Shown: positions 31,505-42,571 of the stretch, piece after piece
Numbering within the stretch: position 1 is the first letter of the stretch
How the letters are laid out: every line of letters starts with the position of its first letter
Assembly: GCA_020740775.1 (NCBI GenBank)
Contig: JAHEWK010000001.1
Location: 1,736,001 to 1,800,000 of the forward strand
Source: Ilyonectria destructans
Taxonomy: Eukaryota; Ascomycota; Sordariomycetes; Hypocreales; Nectriaceae
Direction of reading: 5' to 3'
Length of the DNA: 64,000 nt
Made by a program: the position numbers and the translations under genes
Notes under the pieces: model-generated
What the model saw: the letters and a program-made list of their open reading frames with translations, nothing else
Databases searched by the model: none
What the model was told of the DNA's origin: nothing

Positions 31505-32114
31505 AAGCTGTCCCCTCGCTGATGTCTACGCAAGGGTTGGGCTGGTTGGCGGCGGCGCACAGGGGCTATCCGGTCAGGTTTCGGCAAACGACGTCAGGAT
31601 GGAAGAGACAAGGTATTGTAGAGTAGTTTACTGCCAGGTTATATATTACTCGGACACAAATTGAACCTTACTATTCGCATACAGGTCCAGGCTCCTTTAT
31701 CCAAATCCCACCTAATTCAATGTACCTACCATGCACGCAACCAAAGGGTGCATTCGGATGTCAAATGCTTGCCTTAAGTATCAAATGTAAAATTATAAAT
31801 AAAACGAGGCTTGTTTTATGAGAGATAGATGCTGAGAATCAGTCTTAAAACATCACTTTTCTAAACTGCTAGATCAGAATAATGTTAATAATTGTCTTTT
31901 GGATCAGGGCATGTAGTTTTGTGTAAAAAGCAATACTCTCCAAATCTGCCATGTGTCTTATTTTTGCCCTCAGTGGGTTCATGTGTTAACCTCACTCAAA
32001 GGGTGAATTGCATAAACGCACAGTGAGATTTCAACGATGTGATGACCAAGGATCGGGTTTGTATTCCTGACTACTATTTCTAGGCCGTGGCAAGGACGAG
32101 CAGGTTTTGTCAAA
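31505..32114. other. convergent intergenic, relatively AT-rich
   Basis: 610 bp between stops, with AT-rich stretches around 31780-31930 fitting 3' UTR/termination sequence. No gene seen. Confidence 0.55.
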
Positions 32115-33889
32115 TTATTCGTCTTGGGATAAAACATCAAAGGGATTCTTCGCTGCTGAGGGTCTTACACCAGTCGAGGCTTTCACTCTAGGCACACTGT
32201 CCTTAGAAGCTTTACGTTTCTTAGGCGCGGCTCGCTTCGACTCCTGAACATCAGGTTTGGGCAAGGGCACGAACTTGGTGACCAGCTTCAAGGTTTGGGG
32301 CTCGCTTGTCTTGAGCAGGAACGCGATGACAGTGTCAATGTCTGGGAAGTCGGATAATGTTGGTAGGGAATCCAGCATCTTGTAAAGATCGGGTAGAGCT
32401 TCTTTTGCCGGTACAAGTGATAAAACTTGGTGGAGGATGCGGAAAGAGTAGTAAGCCGCCTGCAGTTGTGCCACGAAATGGATGGTCTCCCAAGAGACTT
32501 TACTAGAGTTGACTTGCGAAGCCTTCTGGAGGGTTTGTAGAATATGGGATTGCTTATCTTCCTCGAAGCAGTGGCGAATATCGAGCGAAACACATAAGAT
32601 GTGCCACGCTAATTCCACATCGGCTCGGGTCTCTTTCAGTATCACCGCCATCAGGCGAAAGAGATCCTTAGCAAAGTCGTGGGCGGGACCTTTAGGAATG
32701 AGAGGTACCTGTCGCCCCTTTTGCCCGGTGTTGTTCACTCTTCGGTACTCCTGGACCGAGGAAGATTGGCTGGGAATGATCCATGCAAGGACAGTGTAGG
32801 CCAGCTGTCGAATTGAGGTGCTCTGTTCCCACGCGCTTCCACGGGTTGGGTCTTCGATCAGTATGGGAAGGAAGATTTTATGTTGTCGGGTGTCTTCTAT
32901 ACTGTACGGTGTGCCAAATTGTAGAACCAGTTCCGATATCCTGGGATCCAAGAAGTCGGTTTTGAGGGTGGTTCCCGAGAGAGAAGCAGGCAAGGGTGCA
33001 GTTTCGTGATGCAGATACTCTTGACGGAATTCATCATAAATGGCGCCATCTCTAACTGTCTTGGAGCATTCCTGCAAGATCTGGGGAAGTGAGAGGTGGG
33101 GATCACGTTTCCGCTCATAGGCCAACCGACAGATTTGATCTGAAGGAAGTCCAAGCCTCTCACAAATGTGACTCGGAGAGAACCTCGCACAGGCAAGTCT
33201 CGAGTCTCCGTCAAGGTAGATGTCTCGGAGGAACACCACATAGCCACGCCCCAGATCATGGACAAGTAGGTCGGAATCCGATGTGAGGACGGTACCACCT
33301 GAATCCAGCAAATGTTGTGCGCAGTAGGCATCAGCCTCACCCGGCACCAAACGAACCTGCGAACGGTACTGTGGGGAGAGCCTCAGAGCGTCGATTACTG
33401 CAGGGACATGGAAACTGGGTGGCAAGAAAGGCCTTCCTGGAGGCGGTTTGGGCGAGAAGAGAGCAGAAGTTTCGCATTTGTCTTTGGGAGAGGAGAGATA
33501 ATTCCGGGAGCGTCCTCTTGGGTCTGCGGAGTGCGCAAGCTTCAACTGGTGAAAGCTCTTGGTCATTCTCTCCATGCGAACAGGACGCTTGGCGAGCGGG
33601 AGGTGGCCATCGAAGTAGATGGCTTTGCTGTCGTGAGGGTTTAGCTAGTGAGCTGGCGCTGCATGAAGCATTACACTTACACACTTACACCACGGCTGGT
33701 GAGCTCGTCTAGCCAAGCAACAGCAGTGTCACCAAGAAGCCGGTAGGACGGGAGAACTACGCCATTTCGGTTGCAGATGGAGAGGATGTGGTAGGCAAGG
33801 GCCGGGCCGTCGATGACGACCGACTCATTGTCGAGGACGTCATGGACGGCGTAGGGCTCTAGGGTAGCGATGAGATGGGGGATCCCCAT
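32115..33889 (-). CDS. XPG/FEN1-fold protein of the Asteroid family, 573 aa
   Basis: Exons 33889-33681 and 33627-32115. The 53 bp intron must use the second of two overlapping GTAAGT donors (GT at 33680) to keep frame, giving the junction RGVSVKAIYFDGHLP. It begins MGIPHLIATLEPY, the XPG N-terminal pattern. Acidic positions typical of the nuclease core are visible: VVIDGPALAYHI, YFDG, VPGEADAYCAQHL and TSDSDLLVHDLG. The C-terminal half is helical and poorly conserved and ends in a basic KKRKASK tail. Asteroid-type proteins are related to FEN1/XPG nucleases, but their biological role in fungi is not established. The retained acidic residues leave enzymatic activity possible. Confidence 0.82.
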
Positions 33890-34634
33890 GATCTCCCGGT
33901 CTCGGTTGATTCAAGGCGAGTTGAAACGCTGGAGATGTTGCAATTGGGCGCACAAAATGAATGTGTACTGGTGAGGTTACTGTATTGTGATTGATCAATT
34001 GAGCGTTGTGTGGGGTTGGGAACGGCGGATGCAGAACGACTTCTGATCTGGTGTGAACGGAAATGGAGTGTTTTTCTCACGCTCTACGCCTTCTTCGCAC
34101 GCCGATTAGGCCACCGCTCAATGATTGCCACACCATTGGCATTGGCAGGTACGTTCTGAAGCATGGCGGCTCGCCCGTCGCAATGGTTCCTTCCTCCCAT
34201 CAACGAACGTGAGGCTGCAGCACAGTTTCCGACTTGCCCCGCTTGCGGGACAACCCCGCCGTGACACGCTCTGACCTGATGCCATTACTCTTCGCACGGT
34301 GTATCACCCGGCCGCTGACTGGACAGGCAGCGTCGATAAGCCCCGTGCGACCCAGCCACAGTGTACTTCAGCGCCCCTCAGCGAAGATCCCTCACTCCCA
34401 GGCTGCGACCTGCCCAATGCGGCCGCTAAGAAAAAGCAAAGAAGCCCCCATGTGCACCGTGTCTCCTACCTGTGGCTTGCACAGTATCATGTACCCGCCC
34501 CCTGCCGAAGCCGTAAGAAAAAAAATAGCTTCCGCACCTGAGCACTCGCAGCTTTTTCTTCCAAACTCTTCTCTTCCACTTCCCTTCCCCTTTCTTCCTC
34601 TTCTCTCCAGCTCTCGATTCATGGGTTGGCCAAG
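33890..34634. promoter_or_regulatory. divergent promoter, Asteroid-type gene / PRS
   Basis: 745 bp. A strongly pyrimidine-rich leader (about 34552-34618) precedes PRS, and a 9-codon upstream ORF (34621-34650) overlaps the PRS start. Confidence 0.55.
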
Positions 34635-36324
34635 ATGCGCAACACGCTGATCTTCGCCGGCAACTCGTGCCCAGCTCTCACCGGCCAAATATGTGAGAAC
34701 CTGGGCATGACTCCTGCTAACGCGGAGCTGACCCAATTCTCCAATGTGAGCTTCCTGCCGCCGCCACCTCGGCTTTGCTTTGCTGCTTCTCCTGCATTTC
34801 TCACTTCTCGCGCTTCTCGTCGCAAGCCTTGATTGAGTCTCGTGTCCCAAATCCAGAGACAGACTAACCACCTCCCAAGGGCGAGACAAGCGTCAGGATC
34901 ATGACCAGCGTGCGAGAGAAGGATGTCTTCGTCGTCCAGTCCGGGAGTCCCCGGATCAACGACTCCATCATGGAGCTTCTTATCATGATATCGGCCTGCA
35001 AGGGCGGCTCTGCCAACAAGGTCACTGGTTTGTGGCTCTCCTCTCCCGACTTGTAATTGAGGCATCATCGGCTTACCCATTGCTCACAGCTGTCCTCCCT
35101 TACTTTCCCTACAGCCGCCAATCCAAGAAGAAGTCGCACCGCGGTGCCATCACAGCCCGCATGCTGGCCAACCTCATGGGTGTCGCTGGCGTTAAGCACG
35201 TCATTACCGTCGACCTCCACGCCTCTCAGATGCAGGGCTTCTTCAAATGCCCCGTCGATAATCTCCACGCCGAGCCTATCCTCGCCAAATGGATTCGCCA
35301 CAACGTCTCCAACTGGCGAGAGGCTGTTGTTGTCTCCAAGAATGCTGGCGGAACCAAGCGAGTCACCTCCCTTGCCGATGCCCTCAAGCTCAACTTTGGC
35401 ATCGTCACCACAGACCGGAGGCGCGGCGGTAACATGACGGCTAGCATGATTATGAGTCACTTCGATGGCAACGAGCGACACCCGGCGTTGGATTCCAATC
35501 GTCCCATGTCTCGACGGGCCCCTGGCGAAGTTGATACGGTCAACACCGCGGCCACGCCGACAAGACCCTCCCGAATCGTGACAGATTCTCAGGGCTCGCC
35601 GAGACGCGCGAACCCTGGCTCTTCTGCTCGCATGTCAAACCTCAGTCTCTCTGAGTCTGCAGAGGACCCCAACATTACCCCCCCGGCAAGGTCACCCGAC
35701 CCTTCGGTCAATGGCGAGGCCGATTACGATGACCACAAGGTCCAGGAGGTGACTCATGTTCGCCTGGTCCATGGCCGTATCGTCGAGGATGATTTCCCTT
35801 CGCCCACACAATCTGCTGCCGACGCTAGTGTAACCGAGGATGACCCCATGGTCATGTCGCACGCATCGTCTTTCTTCGCCCCAGAGCCCCAGTCCCTGGG
35901 AGGGTCCGGCGATGCTGCTGACAGCTCTGACGAAGAGGACAATGCTTTCGAGAACACCGGGGCCGAGCACATGATCACCCTGGTGGGAGACGTCAAAAAC
36001 CGAACCGTCTTCATCGTCGACGACATGATTGACAAGGCCGGATCCTGGATCGCCGCGGCCGAGACCGTGGTCAAAAGGGGCGGCGCAAAGAAGGTCTATT
36101 GCATGGCTACGCACGGTGTCTTTGGTGGAGACTGTCTTGAGCAGCTGCAAGCATGCGAGTGCATCCACACCATCGTCGTCACAAACAGCTTCCCCATCGA
36201 CAAGGAAAGGGCACGCAATATTCCGAAGCTCGTCATCCTCGATCTGTCATTCCTGCTGGCGGAGGCTATCCGACGGAACCACTATGGAGAGTCAATCTCC
36301 CCACTGTTCCAGCACTACGAATAG
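34635..36324 (+). CDS. ribose-phosphate pyrophosphokinase with long insertion (Prs1/Prs5 type), 497 aa
   Basis: Three exons: 34635-34745, 34880-35027 and 35090-36324; introns of 134 and 62 bp. It makes PRPP from ribose 5-phosphate and ATP for nucleotide, His and Trp synthesis. Motifs in order: [73 protein letters not shown] (divalent metal site); and the PRPP loop [14 protein letters not shown]. About residues 215-375 are a non-homologous Ser/Pro/acidic insertion just before the PRPP loop, as seen in yeast Prs1 and Prs5, where the insertion links PRPP synthetase to cell-wall-integrity signalling. ATG 34635 fits the family N-terminus; a weak-context upstream ATG at 34621 opens a short overlapping frame. 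Confidence 0.92.
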
Positions 36325-37113
36325 AGGATGAGGATGCTTGTTCGATCGGAAGCCCCTCTACCCTGCTGTACTTTGTGCCCATGTGTGTGCTACCTTTTTT
36401 GATGACGATTTACATGGTCGTCCTTTTTTGGGTTTTTTTAGCGAGGCGTCTGGCGGAGGAAAGGTTGGTTTTAAGGGGCAAGGCCCGGACCATTCATTTC
36501 TTGAGGTTTACAACCACACGTGGCAAAGTAGGTGACGAATTACGATTGTTAGTCCTGGTTTTTGCACTCTCGCCCTGGTCTGTGAAGTCGACTATGTTCC
36601 ATTCCCTTTTCCCTTTTACCCCCACACAGAGTTGCCTTTGGCAATTTCTGATTCTACTTCCCAGCGGTGCCGTCACTTGTTGACGGCAAGGGCCCGATTC
36701 ATCTCAGAATGGGTTCTTAACGGAACGTTGGTAGATCAAATATTCGTTCTTAGAAGGCCCCCAATTCAGACCTCTTGGTCTATGTCCTCTTTTGGACGAG
36801 TGGGTTGGGGGCAAGAGAATTTTTCGAACATTTCTTTGTTGATTGCCAAGCATGAGGCACTGGAGTAGACAGTGGTTAGGTCGAGCACATGACTGCTGGT
36901 GGGTGGTGCTGAGTTGAAGTAGTCAAGAGAATGCAATTGCCCCTTAATGGGGAGTATCCCGTTGCCTTTCGTCCTTTTTCTGAGTCTTTTGGGACATGTG
37001 GTGTTGAAGTATGCAGTTGGTTGGGTTGTGTGGGATCTTGCCATTTCCTCTGATTCTATCTTTGGTGTACGTACACGATTCGCATTCCTTGTCTATATTA
37101 TCATTTGTATATT
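36325..37113. other. convergent intergenic, no gene seen
   Basis: 789 bp between the PRS and SDR stops. T-rich and without protein-like frames; it is probably two long 3' UTRs. Confidence 0.5.
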
Positions 37114-38354
37114 CTAAACCTTTCGGTGCATAGTGCCAGCACCAGCCTAGGAGGATACCATTGTCAGTTGCGGAGTGAGTCACGATAGCTATGGAGTCTT
37201 ACCTGGTGGTTAGGGTAGATGAGAGTGTCGGCGACGACGACGTTTTCTCGGCGGGTGGCGTTGAAGACGATAACCTCGGCGATGTCATCGGGGGTGAGGG
37301 GCTCGACTCCACTGTGTGGGCTGTAAGCAAGCTGCGAAATTTCTGTGCTGAGCACCATTGGTTAATGGGAAACGTACGCGTAGACAGCATCAGCCTTGGA
37401 CTTGTCGCCATAGAAGCGCACAACGGAGAACTCCTAGGGACGGGGGTCAGACCAGGCAAAATATAGGCTGGGGAATGGTGCTGGTTACAGTCTCAACTTG
37501 GCCGGGATCAACCTCAATGACACGGACGCGGCTGGCAATGAGCTCCTTGCGCAGGGACTCAGAGAAACTACGAACAGCGGCCTTGGTGGCGCAGTAGATG
37601 GATCCGCCGGCGTAGGGTTCGCGGCCAGCAATGGAACCGACGTTGATGATGTCGCCGTGGCCACCGTCAGGACGGGCGAGGAAGATGGGGAGGACGACCT
37701 GGGTCATGTTGACGAGACCAGTGACGTTGGTTTGGAACATGACGTTGATGTCATCCTCCTCGATTTCGGGGGCACGAGCCACGCCCTTGACGAGACCGCT
37801 GTAATAGTTGAATCTTGTAAGTGCTTGACTCATTTTGGTTGGGTCTGGAAATGTGTTTGCATCTCGGGATATTGAGATGGTGCGAAGACATACGCATTGT
37901 TCACAAGAACATCAATGTTCCTCCACTCCTCGGGCAGGTTTCCGACAAAGGCCTTGACCTCGGCGGAGCTGCTCACGTCGAGCTTAAAGGGCAGGACCTT
38001 GACGCCCTCGCCGACCTCCTTGGTAATCTCCGCGGCAAGTTCCTTGAGGGTGTCGATGCGGCGGGCCGTGAGGATAAGGCGCAGGCCATTCTGCGGCGCG
38101 GTGCGGGCGAACTCCAGAGCCGTGGAGCGGCCGATGCCGGAGGAAGCGCCGGTGACGACGATGGTCTTGCCAGTGAGGCGTTTTGCGGCGGCGGAGGACG
38201 ACATTTTGCGGATGGAAGAGACGATTGCAGCGGAGGGAAGGAGAGCGGTGGTGAGAGAATTGATGGGGGAGAAGGATTGGCGTGGACGGCGGAGGAGGTT
38301 ATGAGTGATGGTGGTGATGAAGGTGGGGGTGGTTGCGAGCAGATGGCGACTCAT
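37114..38354 (-). CDS. NADP-dependent serine/L-allo-threonine dehydrogenase-type SDR (YMR226C-like), 322 aa
   Basis: Five exons: 38354-37894, 37798-37489, 37433-37378, 37311-37203 and 37146-37114; introns of 95, 55, 66 and 56 bp. SDR motifs: VTGASSGIGRSTALEFAR, DVLVNNAG across the first splice junction, INVGSIAGREPYAGGSIYCA TKAA region with the Tyr-x-x-x-Lys pair (YCATK), then DPGQVET and VYAGVEPLTPDDIAEV. It ends in the family-typical MHRKV. Homologues oxidise 3-hydroxy acids such as serine and L-allo-threonine. The first 50 residues (Arg-rich, no acidic residue until Met51) resemble a mitochondrial presequence, and Met51 (38204) would give the ordinary cytosolic form. The third intron needs the CACACAG acceptor rather than the nearer TTACAG. 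Confidence 0.9.
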
Positions 38355-38735
38355 ACGGAGAGGTGGAGAACGAGGAACTGGTTAGTGACGGGGATGAGAG
38401 GGGATGAGATGGGATTGGATCAGATATTAGAGATGAGAGCTGTACGATAATACACAATGGTTGACAAATGGCCCATGACTACTCAAGAAATGACTGTGAC
38501 TAACTGACTATCACCGACAAGGCGGGGCATGACAGTCGGAGGAAGCTTCCGCACTTTGAATTCCCCGTTTTGCCCCTCCGGATCAACGGCCGATTGCCCT
38601 ATCACAGCGCCGCCATCTTGCCTTATCCGCGGTTGGACTGACGTGCAACTTGTAGGGTCCATTTCAGTCTCGATGTAGATTAGATTAACTTGAGTAGACG
38701 AGAGAGAAACGATAGAAAAGAATACAACAACTGCA
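38355..38735. other. intergenic between tandem minus-strand genes
   Basis: 381 bp. No gene seen; it contains the SDR promoter and the terminator of the secreted protein gene. Confidence 0.5.
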
Positions 38736-40253
38736 TCACCATGGATCATCGTCAAATGCGCTGGCCTTCCTATTGGCCTCCGCGAGGTCGTTCGCCGCAT
38801 CCTCCTTCTTCTTCTCCTCCTCCTCCTCCTCCTTCGCCTTAGCATCCTCCGCATTCGGGGCGATGGGGTCGAAGCCGGGCACCTCTTCGCCGTTGAACCA
38901 CTTCTGCTGCGCCGTGGCCGCCGGGTCCATGCCCAGGCCGTTGTTGTGGTCCATCATCTCGGGCTTGCCGTGGCGCATCTCGACAAACGACCACGGGTAG
39001 TCGTTGAAGCCGACGCAGTTGTAAATGTACAGCTCGCGCCGCATCTCCAGCGCCGACTTGGTCGCCGTCCTGATGGCCGCCTTGACCGCCCTGATCTGGT
39101 CGCACCCGGTCGACCACCAGTCGAAGACGACGTAGGCGTCGCCCCAGCGCTGGCCGTTGGCGTACTCGAACTGCCAGTTCATGGGCGCGCATTTCGTCTC
39201 GCGCAGCTTCCGCAGGAAATCGCTCCCGAAATGGCCCGGCCAGTTGCCGCCCACGTCGAACTGGTTGCTGGTGAATGTGCGGCACCGCAGCCACATCCAG
39301 TTGCGTGCTGTGTATTCCGAGTACGTGAGCGGCCGGTTGAAGAGGAGCTCTGTGAGGTTGCGCTTTACCCCAGTGCCTAGATTTTCGTTGGGCATGTAGT
39401 TCGCGGGTCTGTTATCTGGGTGGTTCTTTGGGAGGCCGTTTATCCTTCCCTGCGCCTCATCCAACTTTTTCTTTACCATGTCCATCATCATGTCAGTTGA
39501 CATTTGTTTCACCTTCTTGACCAACTCTTCGTCGTAGTCTGCCTTGCTGCCCTTCTTGTCCTTTGCCTTGCCATCTGTCGTGTTGTTCGTCTTCTTTGAC
39601 ATTTGTTTTATCAAATCTGTCAAGGTGTCGACCATGGTGTAGTCTGCATCGCTGTTCTGCCCGCTATTTGCCGAGTCCTTTGTCGTGTTGTTCGTCTTGT
39701 CATCCATCGTAGCATTCACCTTATCCTGTGACATATGTTTGATCACATCATTTAACGTGGCAAGTGTAGCGTTGTTTAGGTTGATGTTCTGCACGTCATT
39801 TGCCGTACCATTTGTCGCGTTGTTCGTCTTGTCATCCATCTTGGCAGCTGCCATGTCCTTGACAATATCCTTTAAAGTGTCGAGTGTGAGATAGTTTGGA
39901 TTGTTGTTCTGCTTGTCTTCCATTTTGTCATCCGCCTTGCTAGTCGTCCTATCCTTTAGATTGCTGTTCCGCTTGTCGTCCATTTTATCATCCGTCTGGT
40001 CATTCGTCCTATCCTTTGTATTGTCATCCCCCGTCTCCGCATTTCCTTTAGACTCGGCCTTGGGTCGCGGTTTCTGCAGCTCCCCCTCATTTCTTGTATG
40101 AATCCAAAAGTGATCAAAATCCGAAATGACTTGGGGCGAGTCCTTGTCCATCGAAATCTGGGAAACCTCTCCCGTCGCCTTGCCGGTTGTCGGTGCTCCC
40201 AGAGCTGTAGAGGCTGCCAACAACGCTCCGACGAGTACCTTGCCTCTCAGCAT
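38736..40253 (-). CDS. unrecognised secreted protein with degenerate Asp/Lys/Asn repeats and a four-Cys C-terminal domain, 505 aa
   Basis: Single exon. I do not recognise a family. Residues 1-20 form a clear signal peptide (MLRGKVLVGALLAASTALGA). Residues about 80-255 are hydrophilic, with at least three degenerate units of 33-44 residues, each pairing an M-x-DK-x-NN start with an L-x-TL-x-D-[IL]-[IV]-K-x-M helix (helix starts near 122, 162 and 206, a weaker fourth near 240). Many NxT/NxS sites are present. Residues about 298-440 are compositionally ordinary, rich in Trp/Tyr/Phe, with exactly four cysteines (324, 355, 384, 413), suggesting a disulfide-bonded globular domain. The C-terminus is a Glu/Lys run then AFDDDPW. 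It sits between an SDR and an MFS transporter. It could be a secreted effector or wall-associated protein; no function is claimed. Confidence 0.75.
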   Translation of the reverse strand: MLRGKVLVGALLAASTALGAPTTGKATGEVSQISMDKDSPQVISDFDHFWIHTRNEGELQKPRPKAESKGNAETGDDNTKDRTNDQTDDKMDDKRNSNLKDRTTSKADDKMEDKQNNNPNYLTLDTLKDIVKDMAAAKMDDKTNNATNGTANDVQNINLNNATLATLNDVIKHMSQDKVNATMDDKTNNTTKDSANSGQNSDADYTMVDTLTDLIKQMSKKTNNTTDGKAKDKKGSKADYDEELVKKVKQMSTDMMMDMVKKKLDEAQGRINGLPKNHPDNRPANYMPNENLGTGVKRNLTELLFNRPLTYSEYTARNWMWLRCRTFTSNQFDVGGNWPGHFGSDFLRKLRETKCAPMNWQFEYANGQRWGDAYVVFDWWSTGCDQIRAVKAAIRTATKSALEMRRELYIYNCVGFNDYPWSFVEMRHGKPEMMDHNNGLGMDPAATAQQKWFNGEEVPGFDPIAPNAEDAKAKEEEEEEKKKEDAANDLAEANRKASAFDDDPW

Positions 40254-40658
40254 TCTCGGTAGTGTCTCCTAAATGCAAGAAAATAGAAGATCAAGGAAAA
40301 GCGTGGATGTGGAACTGTTGTGTCCAATTTGAACAAATTCTCGGCAGTCTATGGCATATATATTTTAGGAAATACCTTGGCGTGCTATGTACAACAGGTT
40401 TCCATTGCCACAGTTCCACTTCATCCAACTCTAACCTAATATATCCAGCTCTATTTCTATGTTCTATGTTCTACATTCCATTAATACATTGTTCATCAAG
40501 GTATGCCATAGCTACCTGGGACGCCAAATATATGGCGCCACTATTCATCGGGGTTCTCTGGAATCATCTAATGTTCGCCACGCCCGCACTCTGTTTTCTC
40601 TCCGCCCTTCATCAACCCTTCCGGCCTGCTCTCTCAGACTTTCAGTCTCTTAGTCACA
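40254..40658. other. intergenic between secreted-protein gene and MFS gene
   Basis: 405 bp upstream of the secreted protein, AT-rich in its first half (TATATATTTTAGG near 40354). It holds that gene's promoter. Confidence 0.5.
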
Positions 40659-42571
40659 TTAGACTTTTTCGGTCCCTATTTGAGTGTCCGAAGTGACCGC
40701 ACTGGATTGTCCTCGTCGTCTGGCAACCTCCTCGGCTACCAGAGCTTGCCGTTGCTCTTGGATTAGGAAGCGGCGGCGGCGATACGCACCCAGAGTTGAA
40801 ATCACTCCAATCGCCGAAATGCCTGCCGCCACTTTCATGTCCATCCGGAACGACTCCGCATACGCGTAGTGGACCCTTTCTAGCTGTGTGTCGGAGAGAT
40901 GCGAGTCGGGCCCGCCGACTGCGGCCAGCTCCGATGGCGTTAGCATACCCGTAAGGTATTCGGTAACTTTTTGATGCAGCACGGCTGTCGACGTAGCGAT
41001 TCCCAAACTACCACCGAGGAGACGGACTTGGGAAAGGATCCCTTGTGCAGGTGCTGTAGTGCTGGTTAGTACATCGGCTCATCTAGTTTATTTGACTTGT
41101 ACTATACCATAGTTGCGAATGGGTACCTCAATTGTCGACATCATCGTTGAGGCCGCAATAGTGAGCCCAAATCCAAGACCGCAAAATGTGACGAATCCGA
41201 GCTGTTTTCCGCTGTCCAGCTCGTGCGATAATGTCGTTAGAAGACCGCACCCTAGCATCATCAAGCAAGAGCCCACCAGCAGCGTCTCAAACACATAATT
41301 TTTGACCGCATTAATTCTTCCACTGAGAGCGCTTCCTATAGCAGCGCTTCCTAGCATCGGCAGTAGCATCACACCCGCCACAAGCGCCGACTTTCCACCG
41401 ACGACTTGAATCCGCACCGGGATAGCGTAGATGAGCTGAAGATATGGGTACCCCAACAACATGGTGTTTAGTACAGCTGCTGTGTACACTCGGTTTTTGA
41501 AGATGGTGAATGGGAAAGCGGGAGCGAGACGGTCCTCAAATCGGCAATGGATAACGTACTGCCAAGCAGCAAGCAACGCCCAAGCGAATAGCCCACAGAG
41601 CAGGGGAGCAAGAAAGATTGCCTTGTGCCACTCATCGTCAGGAGATGAACCGGCATTCTGAAATGAAAAGACGACTAAAACGGCGGCGGAGATTGTGAGA
41701 AAGGAGCCGGCGTAATCGAGTTCTTTCCAGGCGCGCCGCTCGAGTGATGGAAGGTATTCTGCGCGGGGCCAGGTAAGAAAGAAGATGACCAGAGAAACCA
41801 GGCATATAGGCCCACTACCAAGAATTAGTGAAATTCAAGAACGAGATCATATACGACTTACTTGATCCAGAAGACCCATCTCCAGCTAGTATAATGGGTG
41901 AGAAGGCCGCCAAGGACTGGACCCAAGACCCCAGCAAGGGCCACAATCATGCCCACAAGGGCGGCAATGTGATGTCGCAAATTGTTTGGGCTCATTTCGG
42001 GCAGCATTATCATGGTAAGGGAGTAAAGACCTGGGTTGTTAGTACCGAATACCCAGATGGACCAAGACTAGGAAGACGCACCAGATCCGCCAACCCCCTG
42101 GAGGACGCGGAAGGCGATGAGCTGATTTAGACTCTGAGCAAAGCCGCAAGCAAGCGAGAAGGCAAAGAAGAGAACATATGCTGCAATGAATGCATTGCGT
42201 CTCCCAACAATGTCGGAGATGCGGGCAAAGACGACGGCACACCCGAGGTAGGATAGGGTGTAGGCGAGGGCGACCCAGTTGACAGTTTCGAGCGCCTCAA
42301 ACTCGAGGCCAATGGTGTAGAGGCTGGTAGCAACGATGGATGTGTCGATCATGGAGAGGAACAAGCCGAGTAAGACGCTGTATAACTTCCATTAGTATCA
42401 AGCCACGGGGTTTTGGCAGGCAATAGATAGTTACCCAACACTCAACATCCAGAATCGCAATGGAGGGATTGCCGACTCTTGGACCTCGCTGTTTACAGGA
42501 GGAGAAGGAGTAGAACGATCCTTCTCGGAGAGCTCATCCCCAAGAGGGCCTTGGTCTTGCTTCGAGGTCAT
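40659..42571 (-). CDS. major facilitator superfamily transporter, DHA2 (14-TM) type, 567 aa
   Basis: Five exons: 42571-42435, 42377-42082, 42030-41862, 41814-41108 and 41053-40659; introns of 57, 51, 47 and 54 bp. A hydrophilic, charged N-terminus of about 40 residues is followed by membrane helices. The first reads VLLGLFLSMIDTSIVATSLY, with the D-T-S-I-V motif of the drug:H+ antiporter-2 group. Then come NWVALAYTLSYLG, motif A (RISDIVGRRNAF), the FRVLQGVGGSG segment and the antiporter motif C-like VALAGVLGPVLGG. About 14 helices fit the later hydrophobic blocks. It is a plasma or vacuolar membrane exporter; the substrate is unknown. Neighbours do not make a clear biosynthetic cluster. Confidence 0.9.

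Noticed and set aside
33673..33691. Alternative earlier GTAAGT donors in the Asteroid-type gene
   Set aside because: They give phase 0 or 1 and break the downstream frame; only the donor at 33680 joins to KAIYFDG.
38483..38854. Arg-run frame (poly-R) on the minus strand
   Set aside because: It is a shadow of the Glu/Lys-coding GAG/AAG repeat at the end of the secreted protein gene.
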